The translations under genes were made by a program, and so were the position numbers. A stretch of DNA of 38,092 nucleotides, taken from NCBI GenBank assembly GCA_017592775.1, contig JAGFNJ010000051.1, positions 1-38,092 of the forward strand, given 5' to 3'. The notes below the pieces were generated by a model, which saw only the letters and a list, made by a program, of their open reading frames with translations, was not told the origin of the DNA and ran no database searches. Source of the stretch: Candidatus Accumulibacter conexus (GTDB lineage Bacteria > Pseudomonadota > Gammaproteobacteria > Burkholderiales > Rhodocyclaceae). Below, in pieces: positions 10,180 through 18,944 of this stretch (within the stretch, counting starts at the first letter, position 1; every line of letters begins with the position of its first letter).

Positions 10180-10359
10180 ATGAAAACCGATCTTACCCGC
10201 GAACAGATGATGATGATGGTCGAACGTGCCCGCTACGAGCGGAGCATTGCCGCTGGCAACATCATCGCCGCCGGTACGCGCAAGACGCTGTCGGCTCTCG
10301 CCAGAGCGACCGACCGGTTCCTGCACCTGCTGCTGATGTCGCCGACCGCCCGCCAGTGA
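10180..10359 (+). CDS. 59-residue protein of unknown function, divergent from lysR
   Basis: ATG at 10180 is preceded by AGGAAG at a proper distance. The protein begins with a charged stretch (MKTDLTREQMMMMVERARYERS) and continues as a probable amphipathic helix with Ala, Ile and Leu (AAGNIIAAGTRKTLSALARATDRFLHLLLM). There is no signal peptide. I do not recognise the family. The divergent LysR regulator suggests that it is the regulated gene. A short helical, partly hydrophobic protein like this could associate with a membrane or a larger partner. Confidence 0.6.
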   Translation: MKTDLTREQMMMMVERARYERSIAAGNIIAAGTRKTLSALARATDRFLHLLLMSPTARQ

Positions 10360-10415
10360 TCGCCGGAATGGCCTAGAATCGCCGTCTCGAACGACTTTCA
10401 GGCCAGGATCAGGCA

Positions 10416-10856
10416 ATGCCAAGAATCCGCATCGAGCTGCCCGGGCAGTTCGCCTTCGTGACCGACATCGCGCTCTACGTCGGCCACATGAATTACGGTG
10501 GCCACCTCGACAACGCGCTGCTGCTGTCGGTGGTATCGGAGGCCCGTGCGCGCTTCTTCCGCTCGCTCGGCTACAGCGAGCTGGATGTCGAGGGCCTCGG
10601 CATCATCATTGCCGACGCCGCGCTGCAGTACCGGTCGGAAGCGTTCGCCGGCGAAGTCATGCAAGTGCGCATGACGGCGGCCGATTTCACCAGCAAGGGC
10701 TGCGACCTGCTCTGGTGCATGAACGAGAAGTCGACCGGGCGCGAAGTCGCCCGCGGCAAGACCGGCATCGTCTTCTTCGATTACCGGCTGCGGCAGGTGG
10801 CCGAGCTACCCGAGGCCTTCCGCCTGCGTGTGGCGACGACGGCCAGCACCGCCTAA
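10416..10856 (+). CDS. Hotdog-fold acyl-CoA thioesterase family protein
   Basis: The 146-residue protein belongs to the 4HBT-like hotdog superfamily, which hydrolyses acyl-CoA thioesters as cytoplasmic dimers or tetramers. The characteristic GHMNYGGHLDN segment (residues 23-33) aligns with the catalytic-helix start, and the helix EARARFFRSLGYSE follows. The C-terminal strand has ARGKTGIVFFDY. The Asp usually found before the GH motif is not in the expected place, so substrate and mechanism may differ from YbgC/FadM enzymes. A TAGAAT at 10374-10379 is a plausible -10 box. The stop codon overlaps the stop of the convergent gene at 10853 by two bases. Confidence 0.8.
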   Translation: MPRIRIELPGQFAFVTDIALYVGHMNYGGHLDNALLLSVVSEARARFFRSLGYSELDVEGLGIIIADAALQYRSEAFAGEVMQVRMTAADFTSKGCDLLWCMNEKSTGREVARGKTGIVFFDYRLRQVAELPEAFRLRVATTASTA

Positions 10857-12316
10857 GCCGGCAGGTACTCGCGGCTCAGCCTCTTCTGCAGCGTCTGCAC
10901 CTGCTTCAGCGACTCCCTGAGGATCAGCCGGTCGAGTTCGTGCAACTCGTCCGGGTTGACCCGGTTGCTGGCTGCCATCAGCGGCGCAGCCGCCTGCCGG
11001 CCCAGCCGCAGGCGCTGGATGTGCTGGAAGGCATCGATCATTGCCGCCAGTTCCTCGCCGGGGATTCCGCTTCTCTCGCCCGTGACGCGCAGTCGCTCGC
11101 CGGTGTTGGTGTCGGGTATGCGCAGCGCGAGGGCGTAGATCCGTGCGCTGTCGACGAAAGGGCGTGAGCCGTGCTTCTTCAGGTCAATGGTATGCGGGAA
11201 TTCCTTGTCGCCGTCGTAGCGGAAGCCCTTCCACCAGGTGAGCGGAGACTCCCAGTTGAGCGAGTTCTCGACCATCGCGCGCATGAAGATCGGGTACGAC
11301 GCCGCCCTCTCGAGGAGCCAGTCGCGCAGGTCGTTGGCCAGAGCATCCTGCCCGTAGAGCGCCCGCAGGTCGAAGAAGATGCTCGCGTTGAGCAGCGCGT
11401 CGGGCTGTGGTTCGGTGAGCCAGCCGAGAAAGGCGGCCTGCCATTCGCTCGCCGACAGGCACCACTGCGGGTTGCTGGCCATGATGTTGCCCTTGCACAG
11501 CGGAAAACCGCAGGCGTCGAGCGCTTCATTGACGGCCCGGGCAAAGGGCAGGAAGGCTTCCCGCAAAGCGGGTGCATCTTCGGCCGACTCGGCAGCAAAG
11601 ATCAGGCCGTTGTCCTGGTCCGTGGCCAGGGTCTGCTCCAGTCTGCCTTCCGAACCGAACACCAGCCAGCACCACGGCACGTAAGGAAGCTCGAAGCTAC
11701 CGGCGAGCAATTCAATGACCTGCATGGTCAACAGATCGTTGAGCGCGGAAATCTGCTGGCAAAGCGTCTCTGCAACGACCCGCTCGCTGACGAGGCGGAC
11801 GACGAACGTCCGGATCTCGCCTGCCAGAGCCACCACCGTCGGAACGTCGCGCGCGCCGAGGATCGCCCGCACGAGGTCTCCCAGCCGCGCGCCCGGCAGC
11901 GAGTGCAGGTCGGCCTGCGACACCATGTTGAAGTAGCTGCCGTCGCTTTCGGTGAGCACCAGATGATGCACGCCACGCCGCACCATCACCACGCTCGCCT
12001 GGTGCGCGCTGCCGTCGGCCGGCACCGTGATCAGGCCACTGGTCATCACCGACGCCACCGGTGCCTGCAGGTCGCAGCTCTCGAGAGCAATCCGCCGCAG
12101 CACGTCGTGCAGCGTGATGATGCCCAGCGGCACCCGACTGCCCTCGTCCACGACCACCACCGCGTCGGCATGCCACTGGTCGATGAGGAGCAGGGTTTCA
12201 CGCACGCTGGCTGCCGGCGCGACCGTCAGCGCCTCACCGCGGACGAGTGAGCGCAGCGAGACGTAGGGCGAGAACGGCACGGCGCTGGCCGCCGGCTCAA
12301 TACCTGAGGCGTGCAT
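10853..12316 (-). CDS. CBS-domain protein with DUF294 nucleotidyltransferase domain
   Basis: The protein has 487 residues. Residues of about 20-150 form a CBS pair, which binds adenosine nucleotides (VVVVDEGSRVPLGIITLHDVLRRI, and the second repeat ending MVSQADL). The DUF294 nucleotidyltransferase domain follows with GSEGRLEQTLATDQDNGLIF, which carries the GSxGRxE..TDxD pattern of GlnD-like transferases, then a helical C-terminal substrate domain. The open frame extends 116 codons further upstream, but that region is inside the 3' end of the exonuclease gene, and Met at 12316 gives a normal N-terminus overlapping that gene by 20 bases. Proteins of this kind often sit beside acetate permease or CrbS-type sensors, which fits here. 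The target of nucleotidylation is unknown. Confidence 0.85.
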   Translation of the reverse strand: MHASGIEPAASAVPFSPYVSLRSLVRGEALTVAPAASVRETLLLIDQWHADAVVVVDEGSRVPLGIITLHDVLRRIALESCDLQAPVASVMTSGLITVPADGSAHQASVVMVRRGVHHLVLTESDGSYFNMVSQADLHSLPGARLGDLVRAILGARDVPTVVALAGEIRTFVVRLVSERVVAETLCQQISALNDLLTMQVIELLAGSFELPYVPWCWLVFGSEGRLEQTLATDQDNGLIFAAESAEDAPALREAFLPFARAVNEALDACGFPLCKGNIMASNPQWCLSASEWQAAFLGWLTEPQPDALLNASIFFDLRALYGQDALANDLRDWLLERAASYPIFMRAMVENSLNWESPLTWWKGFRYDGDKEFPHTIDLKKHGSRPFVDSARIYALALRIPDTNTGERLRVTGERSGIPGEELAAMIDAFQHIQRLRLGRQAAAPLMAASNRVNPDELHELDRLILRESLKQVQTLQKRLSREYLPA

Positions 12317-14492
12317 GGAAGGTCTTCTGGCTCGCTTCGCGCGCCTGGCGCAGGGTGCGGATGCCCATCTCGGCCAGCAACGGCAGCATCTTGAGAAAGA
12401 CTTCACCGGTGACGATCGCGTCACCGAGTGCCGTGTGCCGGCCGAACACCGACACCCCGAGGCGTTCGGCGATCGCCTCCAGCCGGTGCGTCGTCTGGTT
12501 GCTGTGCAGAACCGCCGACAGCAGCAGGGTATCGAGAACCGGCTGTTCGAAACGCACACCGGTCTGCTTTTCCTTGAGCTGCAGGAAGCGCATGTCGAAG
12601 GCGGCATTGTGCCCGACGAGTACGGTATCGGCGCAGAAAGCATGGAATTTCGGCAACACGACATCGATCGTCGGCTGGTCGACGAGAAGTTCGGGCGTGA
12701 TGCCGTGCACTTCGATCGACTGCGGCGACAGGCGGCATTGCGGATTGATCAGCTGGTCGAAACATTCGTGGCGAAGCAGGCGGCGATTGACGATCCGCGT
12801 CGCGCCGATCTGGATGATCTCGTCGCCCTGGGTTGGCTGCAGCCCGGTGGTCTCGGTGTCGAAGACCGTAAAGGCGAGTTCCGACAGCAGGCGGTCGTCG
12901 AGTTCGTGACTGGCGGCCGACCAACTGAAGAGATCGAAATCGTAGAACTCGGGCCGCTCGCCCTCGGCAGCGGCAATGACTGCCCGCGGCAGGTCGGTCG
13001 GCGCGTCGGCGATCGGCAGCATGGTGCGGAAGAAGGCGCGATGTGATACCCGTTCGCGTTGAAACCAGATCTCGCCGTTGCAGCGCTCGACGATGTCGGT
13101 GACGCTGAGCGGCGACGAGTCGCCGGCAACGGACATCGGGTCCTGCAGCCAGCCCATCGCCGTTTCGTTGTTCATGAAGGTGCCCAGCCAAGACAGGTCC
13201 AGTTGCGCCAGTTGCCCGCTGCGCGTCAGCGACAGGCGCACCTCGCGCACCGCGTACTCGTCCTGCAGGCGCCAAGCCAAGTAGCGCAGCGCCTGGAACA
13301 GGCCGTAGCCATCGACGCGCAGCCAGAGATCCTCATCGACGTTCTCGGTCTTGACGGCGAGCGCCCGCCGCTCGTCTGCCCGTCTCTCGCCGATGCGCCG
13401 GGCGGCAACGATCAGCACTTCGGCACCGCGCATCTCCTCGAGCAGCCAGCGTTCGCGCAGGTCGTTGGAAAAGGCGCTGGCAGCGGTCTCGAACTGCGCC
13501 GACAGCTTCGCCGCCTCGTCATGGACGACCCGCAGGAAGCGGTTGCGCTGCTGCGCCGGCATGTCGGCCACCTCGGAAAGCATCTCCGCCGCCGCCCGGA
13601 TGCTGCCCAGCGGCCCACGCCCGCCCTCGATCAGCGACTGGATCAGCGCATCGCGCCGCGCGTGCCGTTCGTTGCTGCTGGTCACGTCCTCGAGCACGAG
13701 AACGAAACCGGTGATCGACAGCCCGCCGACCTGCGCATGGTGCGGTCCGTCGCCGCCGAGTACCGGCGACATGTGTGCGCGCAGCAGGCGACCGGCGGGC
13801 GTCGCGGTGACGAACTGCGCCGAGCCGAGGAGTTGCCTGTTCTCCGTCTCGCCGAGTTCGCGGCTGGCCTGCTGCAGGCGCTCGAGCGCGTGCGTGATGA
13901 GTGCGCGGTCGAATACCGTATAGATCGACCGGCCGAGCCCGAGCAACTCGCCGTGACCGCCATCGGCACCGGCCGCCAGTTCCTGCCGCGCACGCTGGTT
14001 GTAGAGCAGGACACGCCCGTCCAGGTTGCAGACGACGACGCTCTGGCTGAGGTCCGCCATCAGTGCCGCCAGCCGGCTCCGCTCTTCCTCGAGCGAGGCG
14101 CGCGCTTCGCGCACCCGCTCGGCGACATCGTTCTCGCTCGCTTCGCGCAAGGCGAGCAACTGATTGACCGCCTGCGCCAGCACCCGCAACTCGGCCGCTC
14201 CCTGATCGCCAACGCGCAGGCTGCTGTGGGCGAGGGCCGCCGTCACTTCTTCCGCCATGCGCAGCGGCGAAGCTGCATACAGATCATGCAGCCGGACGAT
14301 CACCCAGCAGCAGCAGGCGCTGGCGAGCAGCAGCAGGACGATGAGGACGACGATGCGCTCCGCCGCCGACCTGCCGACACCGCTGGCGTCGGGCTCGCCC
14401 GCCAGCATCAGTGCCGCCGTTGCGCCCACCAGCACGAGCGTGAACAGGCTGGCAGCAACGACCGTCAGGATGAGCTTGCGCGGAGCCGCCAT
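12297..14492 (-). CDS. Membrane PAS/kinase-like sensor fused to a DnaQ-type 3'-5' exonuclease
   Basis: The protein has 731 residues in one frame. Two transmembrane helices lie at about residues 9-31 and 46-66, followed by a HAMP-like stretch and coiled coil (70-150). A PAS domain follows (MADLSQSVVVCNLDGRVLLYNQRA, about 165-270). The next region, about 285-520, resembles a histidine-kinase module without a clear phospho-acceptor His or ATP-binding G boxes, so it is probably inactive. From about residue 540 a DEDDh exonuclease domain is complete: FDTETTG, VGHNAAFDMRFL and H-x4-D in HTALGDAIV. It lies between the response regulator and the CBS-DUF294 gene in one operon. The combination suggests a membrane-tethered exonuclease that responds to a cytoplasmic signal. 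Whether it cuts DNA, RNA or a small nucleotide is not known. Confidence 0.85.
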   Translation of the reverse strand: MAAPRKLILTVVAASLFTLVLVGATAALMLAGEPDASGVGRSAAERIVVLIVLLLLASACCCWVIVRLHDLYAASPLRMAEEVTAALAHSSLRVGDQGAAELRVLAQAVNQLLALREASENDVAERVREARASLEEERSRLAALMADLSQSVVVCNLDGRVLLYNQRARQELAAGADGGHGELLGLGRSIYTVFDRALITHALERLQQASRELGETENRQLLGSAQFVTATPAGRLLRAHMSPVLGGDGPHHAQVGGLSITGFVLVLEDVTSSNERHARRDALIQSLIEGGRGPLGSIRAAAEMLSEVADMPAQQRNRFLRVVHDEAAKLSAQFETAASAFSNDLRERWLLEEMRGAEVLIVAARRIGERRADERRALAVKTENVDEDLWLRVDGYGLFQALRYLAWRLQDEYAVREVRLSLTRSGQLAQLDLSWLGTFMNNETAMGWLQDPMSVAGDSSPLSVTDIVERCNGEIWFQRERVSHRAFFRTMLPIADAPTDLPRAVIAAAEGERPEFYDFDLFSWSAASHELDDRLLSELAFTVFDTETTGLQPTQGDEIIQIGATRIVNRRLLRHECFDQLINPQCRLSPQSIEVHGITPELLVDQPTIDVVLPKFHAFCADTVLVGHNAAFDMRFLQLKEKQTGVRFEQPVLDTLLLSAVLHSNQTTHRLEAIAERLGVSVFGRHTALGDAIVTGEVFLKMLPLLAEMGIRTLRQAREASQKTFHARLRY

Positions 14493-14495
14493 CGC

Positions 14496-14864
14496 TTACA
14501 TGCCGAGCAGCTTGCGCACCTCGGCCAGCAGTTCCTTGGTCGAGAACGGCTTCGTCATGTAGCCGTCGGCGCCCAGGCCGAGCCCCTTGCTCACCTCGGT
14601 GTCGCGTCCCTTGGCGGTCAGCATCAGGATGCGCGTGCCGGCGAGATCGGGGTCGGCGCGCAAGGCCTGGCAGACGTCGAAGCCGTTCATCTTCGGCATC
14701 ATCACGTCCAAGAGCACGAGGTCCGGCCGCTCGCCGCGCACCTTCGCCAGTGCTTCTTCGCCATCGCCGGCGACGAGCACCTCGAAGCCCTCGCGGCGCA
14801 GCAGGAACTCGATCGAAATGACGATGTTTTGCTCGTCGTCGGCAATCAGTATTTTTTTGTTCAT
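14496..14864 (-). CDS. Receiver-only response regulator
   Basis: The 122-residue protein is a single CheY-like receiver domain with no output domain. Counting from MNKKIL, acidic D9-D10 and phospho-acceptor D53 (LLDVMMPKMNG) are present, as are the switch Thr (MLTAK) and conserved Lys (MTKPF). The ATG at 14864 is preferred because it is well spaced from GGAG; a GTG two codons upstream is possible. It is 3 bases from the next gene and 18 from the preceding sensor kinase, so it is the probable partner of that kinase. CrbR of Vibrio and Pseudomonas carries a LuxR-type DNA-binding domain; this one does not, so signalling must pass to another protein. Confidence 0.93.
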   Translation of the reverse strand: MNKKILIADDEQNIVISIEFLLRREGFEVLVAGDGEEALAKVRGERPDLVLLDVMMPKMNGFDVCQALRADPDLAGTRILMLTAKGRDTEVSKGLGLGADGYMTKPFSTKELLAEVRKLLGM

Positions 14865-14882
14865 CAGCACTCCGCTCCTCTA

Positions 14883-17669
14883 TCAACCACGCCTGCCGCC
14901 TTGGGCAGCCTGCTCCTGTTGCCCGACCGCCGGCTCGTGCTGCGGCGCAAAGGGCAGGGTAAACAGGAAGGTAGCGCCCTCCCCCGGCACGCTCTCCACC
15001 CACAAGCGACCACCCAGATACTCGACGATGCGCCGGCTGATCGGCAGTCCGAGGCCGGTACCGGCTGGCTTGGCGGTCATCGTGTCGCCAACCTGACGGA
15101 ACTTCTCGAAAATCAGTTCCTGATCCTGCGGCCGGATGCCCGGCCCGTTGTCGGTGACGCGCACCTGCAGTCCGTCAGCCAGCAGGCGCAACACGACGCA
15201 CACACGACCACTGCCCGCCGGCAGGAACTTGGCCGCGTTCGACAGCAGATTCAGCATCACCTGGATGAGGCGATCGCGGTCGCCCAGGATGAGCGGCAGA
15301 TTATCGGGCAGATCGAGCGCGACGTGCGCCTCTTTCTCGCGAAAAAGCTGGCTGGTCGCCGCCACCGACTGCTCGATCACCTCTTTCAGATCGAGCTCGC
15401 AGGCGTTCCAGTCGGCGCGGCCGGACTCGATCTTCGCCAGATCGAGGGTCTGGTTGATCAGGCGGGTCAGGCGCTCGGTCTCGCTGACGATGAGGCCGAG
15501 GAAACGCTCGCGGTCAGGCAGGTGCATCTTCGGGTCGTCGCGCAGCAGTTCCGAGAAGGCGCGGATCGAGGTCAGCGGCGTGCGCAGCTCGTGCGTCACC
15601 GACGACATGATGTCATCCTTGACGCGATCGAGTTCCTGCAGGCGCTCGTTGGCCTCGCGCAGCTCGAGGGTCGCCGCCGTCAGCTCGCGCGACTTGCGCT
15701 CGAGTTCGCGGCTGTAGGTGCGCAACTGCGACGCCTCGTCGAGAATGTGCATCACCTCGTCGATGCTCAGCGGCTCCTCCTTCGCCACCGAAGCCACCAT
15801 GACGCGTGCCGAGGCGCTGCCGATGGCGCCGGCGAGCAACGACTCGGCAAACTGCACCAGGCGGGCATCGGCTTCGAGCCTGTCGCCATGCCGGCCACCA
15901 TGGCGACGGGCGTAGCCGGCAAACGCCACTTCCGCCCGCGCCGGGCCGAGAAAACGCCCGACCAGCTCCTGCAGGTCGCTGACCTTCGCCCGACCGCGCC
16001 AGAGGACGGCGCCGATCGGCCCGGTCTCCTGCAGCGCATCGACGAAGACCGTCGCCTGCGTCGCCTCGGCAACCATCGGCGGTCGCAACAGCGAGACGCC
16101 GACATAGGCGCCGATGTTGGCGAGGAAGCTCCAGAACAGGCAATGCGAGATCTCGTCGATGCCGCTCAGCCCGAACAACTGCTGCGGCCGCAGGAGATCG
16201 ATGCCGAACAGGCCCTGCGTCAGGAAGTCGCCCGGCAGCCATCCCGACTTGGCGAAAGAGGGCAGCAGCAGCGTATAGCCCCAGACGACGAAACCCGCCA
16301 GCAGCCCCGCCAGTGCACCGCCACGCGTGCCACCGCGCCAGTACATGCCGCCGATGATCGCCGGCGCGAACTGGGCCACGGCGGCAAAACTGATGAGACC
16401 GATGGCGACCAGTGCATAGGCCTCGCCCGCCAGCCGGAAGTAGAAGTAGCCGAGCAGCAGGATGAGGACGATGGCGCCACGCCGGATGCCGAGCAGCAGG
16501 CCCGAGAGGTCCTTCGACTCGGCCAGCGCGAGCCCTCGATGGCGCAGCAGAAGGGGCATCACGAGGTCGTTGCAGACCATCGTCGACAGGGCGATGGTCT
16601 CGACGATGACCATCCCCGTACCGGCCGACAGACCGCCGATGAACACCAGCAGCGCGAGTCCCTCCTGCCGCTGTGACATCGGCAGCGTCAGGACGAAGGT
16701 GTCGGCATCGACACCCTGGCCCGAGAAGTGCATCAGCCCGCCGAGGGCGATCGGCAGGACGAAGATATTGATCAGCAGCAGGTAGAGCGGAAACAACCAG
16801 GCGGCACGCCTGAGGTGCGATTCGTTGACGTTCTCGACGACCGCCACCTGGAACTGGCGCGGCAGGAAGAGCACCGCCAGCGCCGAGAGAACGATCAGCG
16901 AGAACCAGCCGGTATATCCCTGGCCGGACGGAATCGCGCTCGCCAGGCGCTGCAGCTCGGGGTGCGTCGCCAGATGTTCGAAGATGTCACCGAAGCCGTC
17001 GTACATCCCGTAGGTGACGAAGACGCCGACGGCGATGAAAGCCACCAGCTTGACGCCGGACTCGAGGGCAATGGCGGCCACCATGCCTTCATGGCGCTCG
17101 GTGGCATCGAGGTGGCGGGTACCGAAAACGATGGTGAAAGCCGCCAGGATCAGCGCGATGTAGAAGCTGATGTCGACGGCCACCGGCATCGTCGGGCTGC
17201 GATGCGGCATGACGATGTCGGGATAGCTCAGCAGCAGTCCGACCGTGCTCGAGACGGCCTTCAACTGCAGCGCGATGTAGGGAACGATGCCGACGACGGC
17301 GATGATCGTCACCAGCCCGCCGAGGAGATGGCTCTTGCCGTAGCGCGACGAAATGAAGTCGGCGATCGAGGTGATGCGATTCGCCTTGACGATGCGGATC
17401 ATCTTCAGCAGGATGAACCAGCCGAGCGCCATCACCAGCGTCGGCCCGAGGTAGACCGGCAGGAAACCGATGCCCGAAACGGCGGCGCGGCCGACGCTGC
17501 CGTAGAAGGTCCACGTCGTGCAGTACACGGCCATCGACAGGGCGTAGATCGTCGGACTGTCGATCAGCGACCGCCCACGGTCGGCGCGCCGGTCGCCCCA
17601 CCAGGCGACGGCGAACAGCAGGCCGAGGTAAAGCAACGAGACGGCGATCAGGACCGGCGCTTGCAGCAT
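14883..17669 (-). CDS. SLC5 transporter-like sensor histidine kinase (CbrA/CrbS type)
   Basis: The protein has 928 residues. The N-terminal 480-500 form a sodium/solute symporter (SLC5/PutP) domain with about 12-13 hydrophobic segments, beginning [21 protein letters not shown] cytoplasmic linker and a coiled coil ([23 protein letters not shown]) lead to the kinase. The phospho-acceptor is H693 in [13 protein letters not shown]. The N box (NLLSNAAKF), G1 (DNGPGI) and G2 (GTGLGL) are intact. There is no C-terminal receiver. This architecture is known from CbrA (carbon/nitrogen balance) and CrbS (acetate utilisation). The DUF294 gene in the operon favours the acetate-type context, but the ligand is an inference. 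It lies 9 bases after the small membrane protein gene. Confidence 0.9.
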   Translation of the reverse strand: MLQAPVLIAVSLLYLGLLFAVAWWGDRRADRGRSLIDSPTIYALSMAVYCTTWTFYGSVGRAAVSGIGFLPVYLGPTLVMALGWFILLKMIRIVKANRITSIADFISSRYGKSHLLGGLVTIIAVVGIVPYIALQLKAVSSTVGLLLSYPDIVMPHRSPTMPVAVDISFYIALILAAFTIVFGTRHLDATERHEGMVAAIALESGVKLVAFIAVGVFVTYGMYDGFGDIFEHLATHPELQRLASAIPSGQGYTGWFSLIVLSALAVLFLPRQFQVAVVENVNESHLRRAAWLFPLYLLLINIFVLPIALGGLMHFSGQGVDADTFVLTLPMSQRQEGLALLVFIGGLSAGTGMVIVETIALSTMVCNDLVMPLLLRHRGLALAESKDLSGLLLGIRRGAIVLILLLGYFYFRLAGEAYALVAIGLISFAAVAQFAPAIIGGMYWRGGTRGGALAGLLAGFVVWGYTLLLPSFAKSGWLPGDFLTQGLFGIDLLRPQQLFGLSGIDEISHCLFWSFLANIGAYVGVSLLRPPMVAEATQATVFVDALQETGPIGAVLWRGRAKVSDLQELVGRFLGPARAEVAFAGYARRHGGRHGDRLEADARLVQFAESLLAGAIGSASARVMVASVAKEEPLSIDEVMHILDEASQLRTYSRELERKSRELTAATLELREANERLQELDRVKDDIMSSVTHELRTPLTSIRAFSELLRDDPKMHLPDRERFLGLIVSETERLTRLINQTLDLAKIESGRADWNACELDLKEVIEQSVAATSQLFREKEAHVALDLPDNLPLILGDRDRLIQVMLNLLSNAAKFLPAGSGRVCVVLRLLADGLQVRVTDNGPGIRPQDQELIFEKFRQVGDTMTAKPAGTGLGLPISRRIVEYLGGRLWVESVPGEGATFLFTLPFAPQHEPAVGQQEQAAQGGRRG

Positions 17670-17678
17670 CGTCGCCGC

Positions 17679-17879
17679 CTAGCCGGAACGGGCTTCGCTC
17701 GCCCAGGCCATCAGCGCAATGACCAGAATCCAGGCGAAGAAGATGTAGGCGAAGATCATCGGGATGTCGAAGATCTCGCTCGGCCGGTCGAAGACCGACA
17801 GCAGCGGATAGTTGAAGAGCACGCAGCCCGCGAGAAAGGTCGCGATCAGTCGATCCCTGCCGAGTATCCTGCGCTGCAT
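17679..17879 (-). CDS. Small two-helix membrane protein at the head of the sensor operon
   Basis: The predicted protein has 66 residues. The ATG at 17879 is chosen because GAGGAGG lies 6 bases upstream; the longer open frame has no such support. After a basic start ([10 protein letters not shown]) come two hydrophobic helices ([20 protein letters not shown] and [19 protein letters not shown]), divided by a loop with [10 protein letters not shown]. Basic residues at the N-terminus suggest both ends face the cytoplasm. Small subunits of this type precede many SLC5-family transporters, where they may help folding or sensing. It is the first gene of the operon and 9 bases from the kinase gene. 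I do not assign a family name. Confidence 0.75.
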   Translation of the reverse strand: MQRRILGRDRLIATFLAGCVLFNYPLLSVFDRPSEIFDIPMIFAYIFFAWILVIALMAWASEARSG

Positions 17880-18005
17880 CAGAGCCTCCTCGCCAATGGC
17901 CATGCCGTGCGCCCGCAGCGGGTCCGGTGGCGCGCTGCCAGCGTCCAATCAGCCTGCGTCAACCGCTATACTGCCCGCCGTCCCCCCGCCGAGGAAAGAT
18001 ACCAG

Positions 18006-18845
18006 ATGATCCGCCCCGCTCTAGCATGGCAGCCGCTCGTCGCCGACGACACCTACAGCGACATCTGTTACGACGCTGCCGAAGGCATCGCCCGCATTGT
18101 CATCAATCGGCCCGAACGGCGCAATGCCTTTCGCCCCGAAACCATCGAGCAACTGATGGATGCCATGCACCGGGCGCAGTTCGATCCCGGCATCGGCGTC
18201 ATCATCCTCACCGGCGCCGGCCACCTCGCCTTCTGCTCCGGCGGTGACCAGCGCGTGCGCGGCGACGACGGTGGCTACCACGACGAAGCCGGCATGCCGC
18301 ACCTCAATGTGCTCGATCTGCAGATGCAGATTCGCCGCTGCCCGAAGCCGGTGGTGGCGATGGTCGCCGGCTACGCGATCGGTGGTGGGCACGTGCTGCA
18401 CCTCGTCTGCGATCTGACGATCGCCGCCGACAACGCCCGTTTCGGCCAGACCGGCCCGCGCGTCGGCAGTTTCGACGCCGGCCTCGGCGCCGGACTGATG
18501 GCGCGAACGATCGGCCTCAAGCGGGCGAAAGAGATCTGGCTGCTCTGCCGTCAGTACGACGCGCCGGCAGCGCTGTCGATGGGCCTGGTGAACGCCGTCG
18601 TTCCCCTCGCCGGGCTCGAGGAGGAGACTGTCCGCTGGTGTCGCGAGATGCTGCAGCTCTCGCCGATGGCGCTGCGCATGATCAAGGCCGGCTTCAACGC
18701 CGACACCGACGGCCTCGCCGGGATCCAGGAACTTGCCGGCAACGCCACCGGCCTTTTCTACATGACCGCCGAAGGCCAGGAAGGACGCAACGCCTGGATC
18801 GAGAAAAGGAAACCGGATTTCTCGCGCTACCGCCGGCGGCCCTGA
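18006..18845 (+). CDS. menB: 1,4-dihydroxy-2-naphthoyl-CoA synthase
   Basis: The 279-residue crotonase-fold enzyme closes the second ring of the menaquinone naphthoquinone by converting o-succinylbenzoyl-CoA to dihydroxynaphthoyl-CoA. The family signatures are [12 protein letters not shown] (oxyanion hole), [42 protein letters not shown] (shown by its parts GGGHVLH and [10 protein letters not shown]) and the C-terminal [14 protein letters not shown]. The QTGPxVGSFD form is that of bicarbonate-dependent type I MenB. The loop after SFD reads AGLGAG where GGYGSS-like residues are usual, a small departure. The start is after GAGGAAAG. TATACT at 17967-17972 is a plausible -10 box. It is followed 99 bases on by menC. 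Confidence 0.88.
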   Translation: MIRPALAWQPLVADDTYSDICYDAAEGIARIVINRPERRNAFRPETIEQLMDAMHRAQFDPGIGVIILTGAGHLAFCSGGDQRVRGDDGGYHDEAGMPHLNVLDLQMQIRRCPKPVVAMVAGYAIGGGHVLHLVCDLTIAADNARFGQTGPRVGSFDAGLGAGLMARTIGLKRAKEIWLLCRQYDAPAALSMGLVNAVVPLAGLEEETVRWCREMLQLSPMALRMIKAGFNADTDGLAGIQELAGNATGLFYMTAEGQEGRNAWIEKRKPDFSRYRRRP

Positions 18846-18944
18846 GCGCTGTCGGCGCCGCCACTGCAGCGGCGCCCCGGGCTGCCGCCGCACCGCCTGC
18901 AGCGCAGCGACCGCAGCCACTGTCACCGGCCCGCCGCAAAGCTG

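Noticed and set aside
12317-12664. A longer N-terminus for the CBS-DUF294 protein
   Set aside because: The added 116 codons lie wholly inside the exonuclease domain in another frame and look like out-of-frame translation. The Met at 12316 is next to a normal CBS start.
13059-16676. A 1205-codon open frame on the plus strand
   Set aside because: It is antisense to three well-supported minus-strand genes (sensor-exonuclease, response regulator, SLC5-kinase). Its translation is rich in Arg, His, Gln and Ala, typical of the complement of GC-rich coding DNA.
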